The position numbers and the translations under genes are program-made. Positions 17,118 to 26,402 of a DNA stretch of 64,000 nucleotides are shown in pieces (positions within the stretch are counted from its first letter, which is position 1; every line of letters starts with the position of its first letter). The notes under the pieces are model-generated. The model had not been told where the DNA came from. It searched no databases and saw nothing but the letters and a program-made list of their open reading frames with translations. Origin of the DNA: Clostridium_AD frigoriphilum (GTDB taxonomy: Bacteria; Bacillota; Clostridia; Clostridiales; Clostridiaceae); assembly GCF_036541405.1 (NCBI RefSeq), contig NZ_JAZHFS010000022.1, positions 1-64,000 of the forward strand. The letters are read 5' to 3'.

Positions 17118-19685
17118 ATGTTTACCTTAAATGTCAATGGCAAAGATTCAGTTTCTAATACGGACAAACCTTTATTGTCTTATTTAAGAGATGATTTAAG
17201 AATTACTTCTGCAAAAGATGGTTGCAGTGAAGGTGCCTGCGGAACGTGTACCGTTTTAATAGATGGAAAAGCGGTAAAAGCATGTGTACAGAAAGTTTCT
17301 AAATTTGTAGGAAAACATATTCTAACAGTTGAAGGCTTAAGCCCTCACGAAAAAGAAGTTTATGAACATTGTTTTGCAGAGGCTGGTGCAGTTCAATGTG
17401 GTTTTTGCATTCCTGGAATGATAATTTGTGCAAAAGCATTACTTGATACCAATTTAAATCCAACAAGAATAGATGTGAAAAAAGCAATTAATGGCAACAT
17501 TTGTCGTTGTACTGGTTATAAAAAAATTGAAGAAGCTATTTTAATGGCGGCAAAATATATAAGAGATAATCTTCAAATACCGGTCTCTCCAAGTGAATTG
17601 AAAATGGCACAAAGATTTAAACGTGTTGATGCAGCTGAAAAAATAAATGGAACAGGCATTTTTGTAGATGACATTGAATTACCTGGTATGATTTATGCAA
17701 AAGCCATTCATTCTAAATATCCAAGAGCTATTATAAACAAAATTGATATTAGCAAAGCCGCGGCTCACCCAGACTGTGTGAAAATTTTACTAGCTAAGGA
17801 TGTTCCGAGTAATGTTATTGGGCATATAAAACAAGACTGGGATGTACTTATGGCTGAAGGTGAAACTACCAGGTATGTAGGAGATGCACTAGCACTTGTA
17901 GCAACATACCATAAAGATAAACTAGATGAAGTATGCCAATTAGTTGAAGTTGATTACACCGAGTTGAAACCGATTACGTCACCAACAGATGCTTTAAAGG
18001 CGGATTCACCTTTAATTCATGTCGATGGAAACATCATGAGCCGTGCTATTCTTCAACGTGGAAATGCAGCAGAGGCAATTAAAAATTCTAAATATGTAGT
18101 AACAAAAAAATATCGAACGCCACCTCAAGAACATGGATTTATGGAGCCTGAGTGTGCAATCGCTATGCCTGAAGGAAAGGATGGAATCTTGCTATACTCA
18201 GGTTCACAGTCTGTGTATGATGAACAACGTGAAATATCAAATATGCTTCAAATTCCTCAAGATAAAGTACATTGTCATTCCCAGCTTGTTGGAGGTGGAT
18301 TTGGTGGCAAGGAAGACATGAGTGTTCAACACCATGCAGCATTAATGGCATGGCATACTAAAAAACCAGTTAAAGTCAAATTCACAAGACAAGAAAGTTT
18401 AGATTATCATACTAAGCGTCATCCAATGGACATGGAGTTTACTCTAGCATGTGATGAAAAAGGTTATTTAACAGCAATGAAAGGTTTTATTATAGCGGAT
18501 ACAGGTGCATATGCATCTCTCGGTGGACCTGTATTAGAGAGAGCATGCACACATGCAGCTGGACCATACAATTACCAAAATATTGATATTTTGGGTATGT
18601 CAGTCTATACTAATAACGTTGTTAGTGGAGCTTTCAGAGGATTTGGTGTAACACAAAGTTGCTTCGCTACTGAAAATAATATTAACCTACTCGCAGAGAT
18701 GGTAGGTATTACGCCTTGGGAAATCCGTTATCGTAATGCAATACGTCCTGGTCAAGTATTACCAAATGGTCAAGTAGCAGATGAAAGTGTCGCTATGGCT
18801 GAATGTTTGGAGGCTATTAAAGATGTATACGAATCAAGTCCATATGCAGGTCTTGCTATAGCATTAAAAAATAGTGGAACAGGTGTAGGCAACAAGGACA
18901 TTGGGCGTTGCATTTTATCCATCGAAGACGGTAAAGTTCATATTCGAACCTCTGCTGCATGTATGGGGCAAGGTATTGCAATAATGTGTACTACTGTGCT
19001 TTGTGAAACAACTGGCTTAGATCCTGCTCTTATTATCCATGAAAGAGCGGATACTGTTCGTACCCCTAATGCAGGAACTAGTACTGCTTCTAGGCAGACC
19101 GTAATGACTGGAGAAGCTATAAGGCGAGGGTCTGAAAAATTGAAGATAGAATTAGATAAGGGATTAACGCTTAGTGATTTGGAGGGACAAGAATTTTATG
19201 GAGAATATTCTGCAAAGACAGATCGTATGGGTGCTATAAAAGAGAATCCAATTAGCCATGTAAGTTATAGTTATGGAGCTCAAGTTGTTATCCTAAATAA
19301 GGACGGAAAAGTTGAAAAAGTGGTTGCGGCATTTGATGTTGGAACACCAGTTAATATCCAATCTGTTGAAGGACAAATTGAAGGCGGCATAGTCATGGGC
19401 CTTGGATATGCAATGACTGAGGAATTTAAAGTTGAAGAAGGTTATCCTAAAACAAAACTAGGTACACTAGGGCTTATGAGAGCAAAGGATGCTCCAAAGC
19501 TTGAGGTTATTCTTGTACATGCTAAAGGAAAAATCCCTGAAACTTATGGAGCCAAAGGTTGTGGCGAATTATGTTTGATTCCAACAGCTCCGGCATGTTC
19601 CCATGCTTATTACAGATTAGATGGCAAATTACGTACACAACTACCATTAAAAGATACATTTTATAAAAAGTCGAAGAATAAATAA
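17118..19685 (+). CDS. Selenium-dependent-type xanthine dehydrogenase, one chain
   Basis: An 855-residue fusion of a 2Fe-2S protein and a molybdenum-cofactor subunit, the layout of the Se-dependent xanthine dehydrogenase family. The plant-type cluster uses Cys36, 41, 44 and 56; the second cluster uses Cys94, 97, 129 and 131. The cofactor part has VGGGFGGKED, the substrate-side arginine motif GAFRGFGV, and the catalytic glutamate in AKGCGELCLIP. It should hydroxylate hypoxanthine, xanthine or a related purine, or run in reverse on urate. Selenium in this family is a labile ligand, so no selenocysteine codon is needed. No FAD domain is fused. The ATG follows GGGAGG. Confidence 0.85.
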   Translation: MFTLNVNGKDSVSNTDKPLLSYLRDDLRITSAKDGCSEGACGTCTVLIDGKAVKACVQKVSKFVGKHILTVEGLSPHEKEVYEHCFAEAGAVQCGFCIPGMIICAKALLDTNLNPTRIDVKKAINGNICRCTGYKKIEEAILMAAKYIRDNLQIPVSPSELKMAQRFKRVDAAEKINGTGIFVDDIELPGMIYAKAIHSKYPRAIINKIDISKAAAHPDCVKILLAKDVPSNVIGHIKQDWDVLMAEGETTRYVGDALALVATYHKDKLDEVCQLVEVDYTELKPITSPTDALKADSPLIHVDGNIMSRAILQRGNAAEAIKNSKYVVTKKYRTPPQEHGFMEPECAIAMPEGKDGILLYSGSQSVYDEQREISNMLQIPQDKVHCHSQLVGGGFGGKEDMSVQHHAALMAWHTKKPVKVKFTRQESLDYHTKRHPMDMEFTLACDEKGYLTAMKGFIIADTGAYASLGGPVLERACTHAAGPYNYQNIDILGMSVYTNNVVSGAFRGFGVTQSCFATENNINLLAEMVGITPWEIRYRNAIRPGQVLPNGQVADESVAMAECLEAIKDVYESSPYAGLAIALKNSGTGVGNKDIGRCILSIEDGKVHIRTSAACMGQGIAIMCTTVLCETTGLDPALIIHERADTVRTPNAGTSTASRQTVMTGEAIRRGSEKLKIELDKGLTLSDLEGQEFYGEYSAKTDRMGAIKENPISHVSYSYGAQVVILNKDGKVEKVVAAFDVGTPVNIQSVEGQIEGGIVMGLGYAMTEEFKVEEGYPKTKLGTLGLMRAKDAPKLEVILVHAKGKIPETYGAKGCGELCLIPTAPACSHAYYRLDGKLRTQLPLKDTFYKKSKNK

Positions 19686-19737
19686 TATAGAATAAAGAAT
19701 ATAAATAAGCATAGCATTTAGAAAGTGAGGCATGCAA

Positions 19738-20361
19738 TTGGAAACTAATGGTATCATACTGGTTGCTGGTTTATCAAGTCGTATGGGAGAATTTAAACCA
19801 CTTTTAAAGATAGATGGTAAAACTATGATTGAACACAGCGTTGATAGCATGCTCTATTCTGGTGTAAATCAAGTCATTGTTGTCTTAGGATATCGAGGTG
19901 AAGAAATTGAAGTTCTACTGAAAAGTAAATATGATACCTCTAGGTTAGTATTTACACATAACCTAAAATATGCAGAAACAGACATGTTAGCCTCTGTAAA
20001 AATTGGAATCGCGGCACTTAATAACTGTGATGCATTTTATCTCCTTCCAGGAGATATGCCAGCAATTGATACTAAAACCTTTCTTGAGGTTAAGGAAACC
20101 ATGGTAAAGAGTAATGCTATGATAGTATTTCCTACTATTGATGGGCACCGTAAACATCCACCCTTGGTTTCACAAAGTTGTATAAATTATATACTTCAGT
20201 TTCAAAATGATGGTGGTCTTCGTGAGGTATGGAAATTTTTCGAAAATGAAATAAAAACAGCTCCTGTTGATGACTACGGTTGCACAATTGATGCTGACAC
20301 AAAAGCAGATTATCATAGGATTGTTAACTACATGGAGAGTAAGAGTAATTATAAAGTTTGA
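19738..20361 (+). CDS. Molybdenum cofactor cytidylyltransferase, MocA/YgfJ type
   Basis: A protein of about 207 residues with an intact nucleotidyltransferase signature: ILVAGLSSRMGEFKPLLKIDGK near the N-terminus and LLPGDMPAIDTKTF in the middle. MocA makes the cytosine-dinucleotide form of the molybdenum cofactor needed by xanthine dehydrogenase-type enzymes. It lies between the two hydroxylases, where its product is used. An ATG at 19732 is only one base from GTGAGG, so the TTG at 19738 is the more likely start; the ATG remains possible. Confidence 0.8.
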   Translation: METNGIILVAGLSSRMGEFKPLLKIDGKTMIEHSVDSMLYSGVNQVIVVLGYRGEEIEVLLKSKYDTSRLVFTHNLKYAETDMLASVKIGIAALNNCDAFYLLPGDMPAIDTKTFLEVKETMVKSNAMIVFPTIDGHRKHPPLVSQSCINYILQFQNDGGLREVWKFFENEIKTAPVDDYGCTIDADTKADYHRIVNYMESKSNYKV

Positions 20362-20407
20362 GGTGTTTATACAAATACCTATTAATTAAATGTATAGGAG
20401 GAACTAA

Positions 20408-22522
20408 ATGGAATCTATTAGTAATTCTGTAAAGAAAAAAGACCATGATACAAAAATAAACGGTCGTGCACTTTATGTAGATGATCAAGTTATGGAGGGT
20501 ATGAATTATGGTAGACTATTACACTCCGCAAAGGCAAAGGCACGTATAACAAATATTATTCTTCCTGAATTACCAAAGGGTTATTTTATTGTTGACAAAA
20601 ATGACGTACCAGGTATAAACCTCGTTCACATTGTTCTTGATGATACTCCTGTTTTTGCCAATGATACAGTAGAATATGTTGGTGATCCGATTTTGATGGT
20701 TGTCGGTCCAGATTTAAAAAAAGTAAATAAAATATTAAATGAAATTGTTGTTGTATATGAAGAACTAGTACCAATTCTTGACATGCTTAAATCTGATACT
20801 GTTTTTTTTAACTATAACTTTGAAAAAGGAGATATAGATAAGGCCTTAAAAGAAGCTGATCATGTTTTCATAGAGACTTTTCAAACTGGTTACCAGGAAC
20901 AAGCATATCTTGAAACACAAGGTATGATTGCTTATCCTCATGATGGACGAATTACCGTACGTGGTTCTATGCAGTGCCCCTACTATATAAAAGGTGCAGT
21001 TTCCAAAGCAATGGGTTATGAAGACAAGGATGTCCAAATTATTCAAGATGTTACTGGTGGTGGATTTGGTGGCAAAGAAGCGTTCCCATCAATTCTAGCT
21101 TGTCAAATTGCTGTAGCCGCAAAAAAAGCAAACAAACCAGTTAAAATAATTTTTGATAGACGAGAAGATATGGAATACACTTCAAAACGGCATCCATCTA
21201 TTAGCACATATAAAGTAGCTATTAAGGACAATAGAATTACTGGTATGGATGTTGATGTTATGTTTAATGGTGGAGCATATACCACACTTTCGGCTGTTGT
21301 TTTGCAGCGAGGTTTAATTTGTTCAAATGGTGTATATCGCATAGATAATCTTCGCGTTGCTGGGCGTGCTATGAAGACAAATACTGTACCTTGTGGCGCA
21401 TATCGTGGCTTTGGTGCACCTCAAACTTTTTTTGCAGTAGAAATGATCATGGATCATATCTCAAAAAAAATGGAGATTGATTCCCTTGAACTTAAAGAAA
21501 AGTATATGGTTAAACAATATGATTCTACTTCTACAAGTGGCAAATATCATTTCCATGTGCCCCTACCTGAAATGATAGAGCGAATTGATGTTCTTACTGA
21601 TTACCGTGCAAAACGAGAATTATATAAGAATCAAACTGGCAGATATCACAAAGGGATTGGTCTGTCTATGTATTACCATGGATGTGGTTTTACTGGTAGT
21701 GGAGAGAGAGATTTAATTAAGGCCGTTGCTAAAATCAGGAAAAACAAGGATGATACAGTAGACATTCTCGCAAGCAACGCAGATATTGGTCAAGGCTTAA
21801 AAACTACCTTCTGTAAAATTGTTGCGGATACCCTAGGAATTTCTTACGATAGGGTATTAAATATTAATCCAGATACAGATCTTGTTCCAGATTCAGGTCC
21901 AACTGTTGCAAGCCGCTCGCTAATGACCGTTGGAGAATTACTTAAGCGTGCAGCGAAGCGACTTAAGACGGAATGGAAATCCGGAGAAGAACAAATTATA
22001 GAAGAACATTTTGTTGAACCTGATTTTGTAATCCCTTTTAGTATAGAGAAATTCAGAGGAGATGCATATCCAACCTATTCATGGTCTGTTAATGTTATTG
22101 AAGTAGAAGTAGACACACTTACAGCCACTACAGAAATTCTTGGAGCATGGGGTATTTTTGATGTCGGTGTTCCGATTGATATGAATATAATACTCGGACA
22201 GATGCAAGGTGGATTCCTTCAGGGTATTGGTTATGCCTCCATGGAACAAATGGATTACAATGATAAAGGCATGATTCGTAATAATAATTTAAGTGATTAT
22301 ACAATACCAACATCCGTTGATGTACCAAATCTTGTGACTGAAATAATGAATAATCCATATACCCACGGCCCATATGGAGCAAAAGGTGCAGGAGAACTTC
22401 CTCTCGTTGGAGCGGCTCCAGCTTATGTTGAAGCAATGGAAAATGCGCTTTGCGAAAACCTATATAAAGCTCCATTTACAACAGAAGATACCATGAAAGT
22501 ACTACAAAGGGGGCTTAAATAA
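20408..22522 (+). CDS. Molybdenum hydroxylase large subunit (purine hydroxylase/XdhA type)
   Basis: A 704-residue molybdenum-cofactor subunit of the xanthine dehydrogenase family without Fe-S domains. It has the a/b hammerhead start (KINGRALYVDDQ), GGGFGGKEAFPS, CGAYRGFGAPQT and the active-site glutamate in GAGELPLVGAAP. It forms a three-subunit enzyme with the next two genes, and its stop overlaps the next start by one base. Candidate substrates are hypoxanthine, purine, xanthine or urate; the sequence alone does not decide. AGGAGG precedes the ATG. Confidence 0.85.
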   Translation: MESISNSVKKKDHDTKINGRALYVDDQVMEGMNYGRLLHSAKAKARITNIILPELPKGYFIVDKNDVPGINLVHIVLDDTPVFANDTVEYVGDPILMVVGPDLKKVNKILNEIVVVYEELVPILDMLKSDTVFFNYNFEKGDIDKALKEADHVFIETFQTGYQEQAYLETQGMIAYPHDGRITVRGSMQCPYYIKGAVSKAMGYEDKDVQIIQDVTGGGFGGKEAFPSILACQIAVAAKKANKPVKIIFDRREDMEYTSKRHPSISTYKVAIKDNRITGMDVDVMFNGGAYTTLSAVVLQRGLICSNGVYRIDNLRVAGRAMKTNTVPCGAYRGFGAPQTFFAVEMIMDHISKKMEIDSLELKEKYMVKQYDSTSTSGKYHFHVPLPEMIERIDVLTDYRAKRELYKNQTGRYHKGIGLSMYYHGCGFTGSGERDLIKAVAKIRKNKDDTVDILASNADIGQGLKTTFCKIVADTLGISYDRVLNINPDTDLVPDSGPTVASRSLMTVGELLKRAAKRLKTEWKSGEEQIIEEHFVEPDFVIPFSIEKFRGDAYPTYSWSVNVIEVEVDTLTATTEILGAWGIFDVGVPIDMNIILGQMQGGFLQGIGYASMEQMDYNDKGMIRNNNLSDYTIPTSVDVPNLVTEIMNNPYTHGPYGAKGAGELPLVGAAPAYVEAMENALCENLYKAPFTTEDTMKVLQRGLK

Positions 22523-22989
22523 TGATAAAGTTTATACTTAATGGAAAAGATATTACATCCATTGCCAATGCAAATCAGAGATTGCTGGATGTACTTCGAA
22601 ATGAGTTTCACATAACTGGAGTAAAATGTGGCTGCAAAGAGGGAGAATGCGGTGCTTGCTCTGTCATTCTTGATGGGAAATTGGTTAACTCTTGCATGGT
22701 AGCTATGGGCAGCATAGAAGGAAGTACTGTTATTACCATTGAAGGTTATCGCGAAACAAAACGTTTTGATGTTCTTAGTAGCGCATATTCATCTGTTAGT
22801 GCTGTCCAATGTGGATTTTGTATTCCTGGGATGATACTAGCGTCTGAATGTATACTTGTCAAAAATCCAAATCCCACTGAAGCAGATATTCGTGATGGGA
22901 TTTCTGGAAATCTTTGTAGATGCACCGGATATAATTCAATAGTTAATGCAATTGGTATTGCAGCAAAGGAGGGGAAAGGATTATGGTAA
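22522..22989 (+). CDS. Molybdenum hydroxylase 2Fe-2S subunit (XdhC type)
   Basis: A 155-residue small subunit carrying two 2Fe-2S clusters: Cys38, 43, 46 and 58 for the plant-type cluster (GCKEGECGAC) and Cys97, 100, 132 and 134 for the second (QCGFC; LCRCTG). It passes electrons from the molybdenum centre to the FAD subunit. It overlaps the large-subunit stop by one base and the FAD gene by seven, which indicates tight translational coupling. Confidence 0.9.
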   Translation: MIKFILNGKDITSIANANQRLLDVLRNEFHITGVKCGCKEGECGACSVILDGKLVNSCMVAMGSIEGSTVITIEGYRETKRFDVLSSAYSSVSAVQCGFCIPGMILASECILVKNPNPTEADIRDGISGNLCRCTGYNSIVNAIGIAAKEGKGLW

Positions 22990-23801
22990 ATAAATATCTA
23001 CCAACATCGCTTAAAGTAGCATTAGACATCCTTGCAACTGAAGTCGTCACTCCTTACGCTGGAGGTACGGATTTAATGATTAAACCAGATGAAAATGTAA
23101 ACTATTTGTTTCTTAATAAAGTAACTGAGATGAAAAACATTGTAGAAGATGATAAGTATATCCGTATTGGTGCTGCCTGCAGCTTTACTGATATTATTGA
23201 AAATAAACTTATACCTAGCATTCTAAAGGAAGCATCAGCAGAGATTGCAGCGCCAGCAATCCGTAACTTAGGTACTGTAGGTGGTAATATTTGCAATGGA
23301 TCTGCTAAGGCTGACAGTGCATTAATCTTTTTCTTGGCGAACTCTAAATTACGTCTTGTAAGTAACAAAAGTGAGCGTGTAATTCCAATTACTGAATTCT
23401 ATCTAGGTAAAAAAAAGACTTGCATTCATTCTGATGAACTACTAGTTGAAATTCTTATGAGTAAAACAGGTCTTAATAATTATTATTATAAAAAGGTCGG
23501 TGCAAGAAATGCTTTGGCTATCGCGAGAGTATCTTTTGCTGGAGTTCTTAATGTACAAAATGGTAAAATTTCTAGCTGCTCTACTGCATTTGGTGCAGTA
23601 AGTGATGTTATCGTAAGACGGGCTGATATCGATGTTATGCTTGTTGGCAAAACTATTGAAGAAGCTAAAATTGTAAAAGAAGATTATCTTAAAAAATACG
23701 ATCAGGAGATTGTTCCTATCAAAGGTAGAATTTCTGCTGAATATAGGAAAACTGTATGTATGAATTTACTTCGTGACTTTCTTGAAAGCAATGGAATTTA
23801 A
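22983..23801 (+). CDS. Molybdenum hydroxylase FAD subunit (XdhB type)
   Basis: A 272-residue FAD-binding subunit. YAGGTDLMI binds the pyrophosphate, and AAPAIRNLGTVGGNIC is the second FAD motif typical of CoxM/XdhB proteins. Electrons would pass from here to NAD or another acceptor. It ends the rightward hydroxylase operon; a 228-base gap with a new promoter follows. Confidence 0.88.
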   Translation: MVNKYLPTSLKVALDILATEVVTPYAGGTDLMIKPDENVNYLFLNKVTEMKNIVEDDKYIRIGAACSFTDIIENKLIPSILKEASAEIAAPAIRNLGTVGGNICNGSAKADSALIFFLANSKLRLVSNKSERVIPITEFYLGKKKTCIHSDELLVEILMSKTGLNNYYYKKVGARNALAIARVSFAGVLNVQNGKISSCSTAFGAVSDVIVRRADIDVMLVGKTIEEAKIVKEDYLKKYDQEIVPIKGRISAEYRKTVCMNLLRDFLESNGI

Positions 23802-23839
23802 TTCGTAATATTAATAACCTTAGCACATTTAAACACAAA

Positions 23840-23885
23840 TTCAGTTTACAAATATATTTATTTTATTGATTAATTGTAAACTGAA
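23840..23885. repeat. 12-bp inverted repeat over the permease -35 box
   Basis: TTCAGTTTACAA (23840-23851) and TTGTAAACTGAA (23874-23885) form perfect arms around a 22-base AT-rich spacer. The right arm contains the -35 box of the next promoter. No T-tract follows on the plus strand, so an operator is likelier than a terminator. Confidence 0.45.
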
Positions 23886-23902
23886 TGTTGCTTTACTATA
23901 AT
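23874..23902 (+). promoter_or_regulatory. Promoter of the xanthine/urate permease gene
   Basis: TTGTAA (23874-23879), 17 bases, TATAAT (23897-23902). The predicted leader to the start codon is about 120 bases; I do not see the conserved core of a purine riboswitch in it. Confidence 0.6.
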
Positions 23903-24029
23903 AAAATCAGCCTAATTAATTAGAATGAAGGTGGAGAGATTAACGTTTTTGTTATTGCCATGTAGTTAATGTGTAAACAATACACTCTTTTAACATTAAA
24001 AATTCATATCTTATTAGGGGGTTATATCC

Positions 24030-25400
24030 ATGTCAAAAGTAAAAAACGTAGACATTGTAAAGATAGACAAAGTAAATGAAATGCTTCCAATTGCTCAACT
24101 TGCTACGCTAGGCCTTCAACATGTCCTAGCGATGTATGCAGGTGCAGTTGCTGTGCCTCTAATTATTGGTGTTGCTGTTGGTTTAACACCAGCCCAACTT
24201 TCATTTCTAGTGGCTGCTGACTTATTCACTTGTGGTATTGCGACACTATTACAAGCAATTGGAATAGGATCCTATGTAGGAATTAGGCTACCCGCAATTT
24301 TAGGTTGTACCTTTGCAGCTGTTGGCCCACTAATCATTATAGGAAAAAGTTTAGGAATGCAAACTGCCTATGGCTCAATAATGGTCGCCGCAATCATAGT
24401 TATACTTATTGCACCATTATATGGTAAGATACTAAAGTTTTTTCCGACTATAGTTACGGGCACTGTTGTTACAATGATTGGTCTTTCCTTAATTAATGTT
24501 GGTGTGACTAGTATTGGTGGTGGTTCTCAACTTCTAGGATCAAAAAATTTCGCAAGTCCAAGAAATCTTCTACTTGCTGGCTTTGTAATGATCGTAGTTC
24601 TTCTTTCAAATAAATATTTCAAAGGATTTTTTCAGGCGATTTCTATTCTAAATGGAATAGTTTTAGGAACTATAGCCGCATCATTTATGGGAACGGTCGA
24701 TTTTTCACAGGTTGCAAATGCAAAGTGGATAAGTTTAGTACATCCTTTTAACTTTGGTTTGCCTAAATTTGATTTAGGTTCGACAATTATGATGACTTTT
24801 GTAATGCTTGTAGTAATGATTGAATCAACAGGAACATACCTTGGTATAGGTAAAGTCTGTGGTAAGGATATAACACAGAAAGATATTGTACGTGGACTTC
24901 GCGCAGAAGGAATTGCAACATTTTTAGGTGGCATATTTAATTCCTTTCCTTATACCACATTCAATCAAAATTTAGGACTTTTGGCACTTAGCAAAGTAGT
25001 AAGCCGTTTTGTTGTTATCGCTTCTGGTATCATTCTTATTGCGCTTGGCTTGATTCCCAAATTTGCAGCCTTAGCTACAATTGTTCCTCAACCAGTTATT
25101 GGAGGAGCTACGACTATAATGTTTGCAATGGTTGCAGTAGCCGGAATACAAATGCTTGCAAAAGTAGATTTTAGTAGAAATTCAAATATGTTAGTTGTTG
25201 CCTGTTCTATTGGGATAGGCCTTGGAATTACTGCTGTACCTACCTTATTTGAACAAACACCTACAATTTTTAAGTCTATATTTAGTAGTGGCATAGTTTC
25301 TGCTTCAGTAGTTGCGGTGTTACTTAATGCTTTCATGAATCACGATGATAAAAATGCTCACACCGATATAAAACTCTCTGAAACAAATTTGGATGCATGA
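24030..25400 (+). CDS. NCS2-family xanthine/urate permease
   Basis: A 456-residue nucleobase:cation symporter of about 12-14 membrane segments. LQHVLAMYAGAVAVPLI is the family start, and the two signature regions are ESTGTYLGIGKVCG and FPYTTFNQNLGLLALSKVVSR; the QN-G-L-SR pattern belongs to xanthine and urate carriers (PbuX, PucJ/K, UacT) rather than uracil carriers. The ATG follows GGGGG. It closes the purine island and has its own promoter. Xanthine and urate cannot be told apart from sequence alone. Confidence 0.85.
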   Translation: MSKVKNVDIVKIDKVNEMLPIAQLATLGLQHVLAMYAGAVAVPLIIGVAVGLTPAQLSFLVAADLFTCGIATLLQAIGIGSYVGIRLPAILGCTFAAVGPLIIIGKSLGMQTAYGSIMVAAIIVILIAPLYGKILKFFPTIVTGTVVTMIGLSLINVGVTSIGGGSQLLGSKNFASPRNLLLAGFVMIVVLLSNKYFKGFFQAISILNGIVLGTIAASFMGTVDFSQVANAKWISLVHPFNFGLPKFDLGSTIMMTFVMLVVMIESTGTYLGIGKVCGKDITQKDIVRGLRAEGIATFLGGIFNSFPYTTFNQNLGLLALSKVVSRFVVIASGIILIALGLIPKFAALATIVPQPVIGGATTIMFAMVAVAGIQMLAKVDFSRNSNMLVVACSIGIGLGITAVPTLFEQTPTIFKSIFSSGIVSASVVAVLLNAFMNHDDKNAHTDIKLSETNLDA

Positions 25401-25434
25401 TTCTAAAATTTCAATGCTAGTAACTGAAAGATAT

Positions 25435-25460
25435 GGATAACTTATATTAATAAGTTATCC
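25435..25460. terminator. Perfect 26-bp palindrome between convergent genes
   Basis: GGATAACTTA and TAAGTTATCC flank TATTAA, between the stops of the permease (plus) and the epimerase-like gene (minus). It probably works as a two-way terminator, although no long T-tract follows. Confidence 0.5.
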
Positions 25461-25495
25461 TCTAAAATGAAGTTCAAAATATTAACTAGCAAGCA

Positions 25496-26374
25496 TCATT
25501 CTATTATAGATATCTTATAACTATATTTAAATTCTTGTCCACTAGTTAATAAAACAGACCCCTCCTTCTCCTTAAATTCACCAGTAAAATCTTCATAATC
25601 AGCATGTCCAAACCAGGGTTCAATACATAAAAATGGTGCCCCCCCTTTTGGTGCCCATATTCCCATATAAGGAAATCCTTTAAATTCTACTGATACAGAC
25701 TTCTCATGATTTTTAGATTTTATAGTTATTTTATCAGATTTTAAACCATCAAATACTAAAGCATCATCTTTGAATAATTCTTTTGAAAGTAACATAATAT
25801 CAGTATCCTTTAAACCTTCTTTCCTATTATGTGAATAATAACCATCTTTAGTTATTTCCATTATGTCACTTGTTTCTTTCTCATTAAATTCAAGATAATA
25901 GTCTTCTATTTTTTCATTTTTTTCAATAGGACACATAAAAGCGGGATGTGCACCTATTGAAAATGTTATATCCTTATTATCTAAATTTTTAACATTGTAT
26001 GTTACCTTAACAACATTTTCTTCAATTGTATAATTAATAAACAAAGAAAATTTATATGGATATATTTTCATAATATCCTCAGAATATTTTAATTCAAAGG
26101 TAATTGAATTTTTAGTTTGTGATACAAATTTAAAATCTGATATCCTACCAAATCCATGAGATGGCAGATCATATATATTCTCATCAATCCTATATTTTGA
26201 ACCTACTAAGTTTCCGACTATTGGAAACAAAATTGGTGAATGATACTTCCAATATCTCGGGTCTCCATTCCAAAGGTACTGCGTTCCTTCTTTTTTCCCA
26301 GTAATTGAATGTAGTTCTGCTCCATGGCTACTCGCTGTTATTTTAATTATTGAGTTTTCTAAAGAATAAATCAT
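25496..26374 (-). CDS. Aldose 1-epimerase family protein (LacX-like)
   Basis: A 292-residue galactose mutarotase-fold protein. HGAELHSI near the start, the substrate arginine/histidine region SHGFGRISDF, the catalytic-type histidine in GAHPAFMCP and the late CIEPWFGHADY match the LacX/YeaD-like branch. It should interconvert sugar anomers or bind a phosphosugar; the substrate is unknown. I start at the ATG at 26374 behind AGGAAG, dropping one TTG-encoded residue. The RpiR regulator starts its transcript 29 bases upstream of this gene, so the two may form an operon. Confidence 0.78.
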   Translation of the reverse strand: MIYSLENSIIKITASSHGAELHSITGKKEGTQYLWNGDPRYWKYHSPILFPIVGNLVGSKYRIDENIYDLPSHGFGRISDFKFVSQTKNSITFELKYSEDIMKIYPYKFSLFINYTIEENVVKVTYNVKNLDNKDITFSIGAHPAFMCPIEKNEKIEDYYLEFNEKETSDIMEITKDGYYSHNRKEGLKDTDIMLLSKELFKDDALVFDGLKSDKITIKSKNHEKSVSVEFKGFPYMGIWAPKGGAPFLCIEPWFGHADYEDFTGEFKEKEGSVLLTSGQEFKYSYKISIIE

Positions 26375-26402
26375 CAAATACTTCCTTTCTTATTTTATTC
26401 CT

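Noticed and set aside
17118..19685. Possible selenocysteine codon in the selenium-type xanthine dehydrogenase
   Set aside because: No in-frame TGA interrupts the gene; selenium in this family is a labile cofactor ligand, not selenocysteine.
23903..24029. Purine riboswitch before the permease
   Set aside because: The conserved three-way junction core and its two loop sequences were not found by eye.
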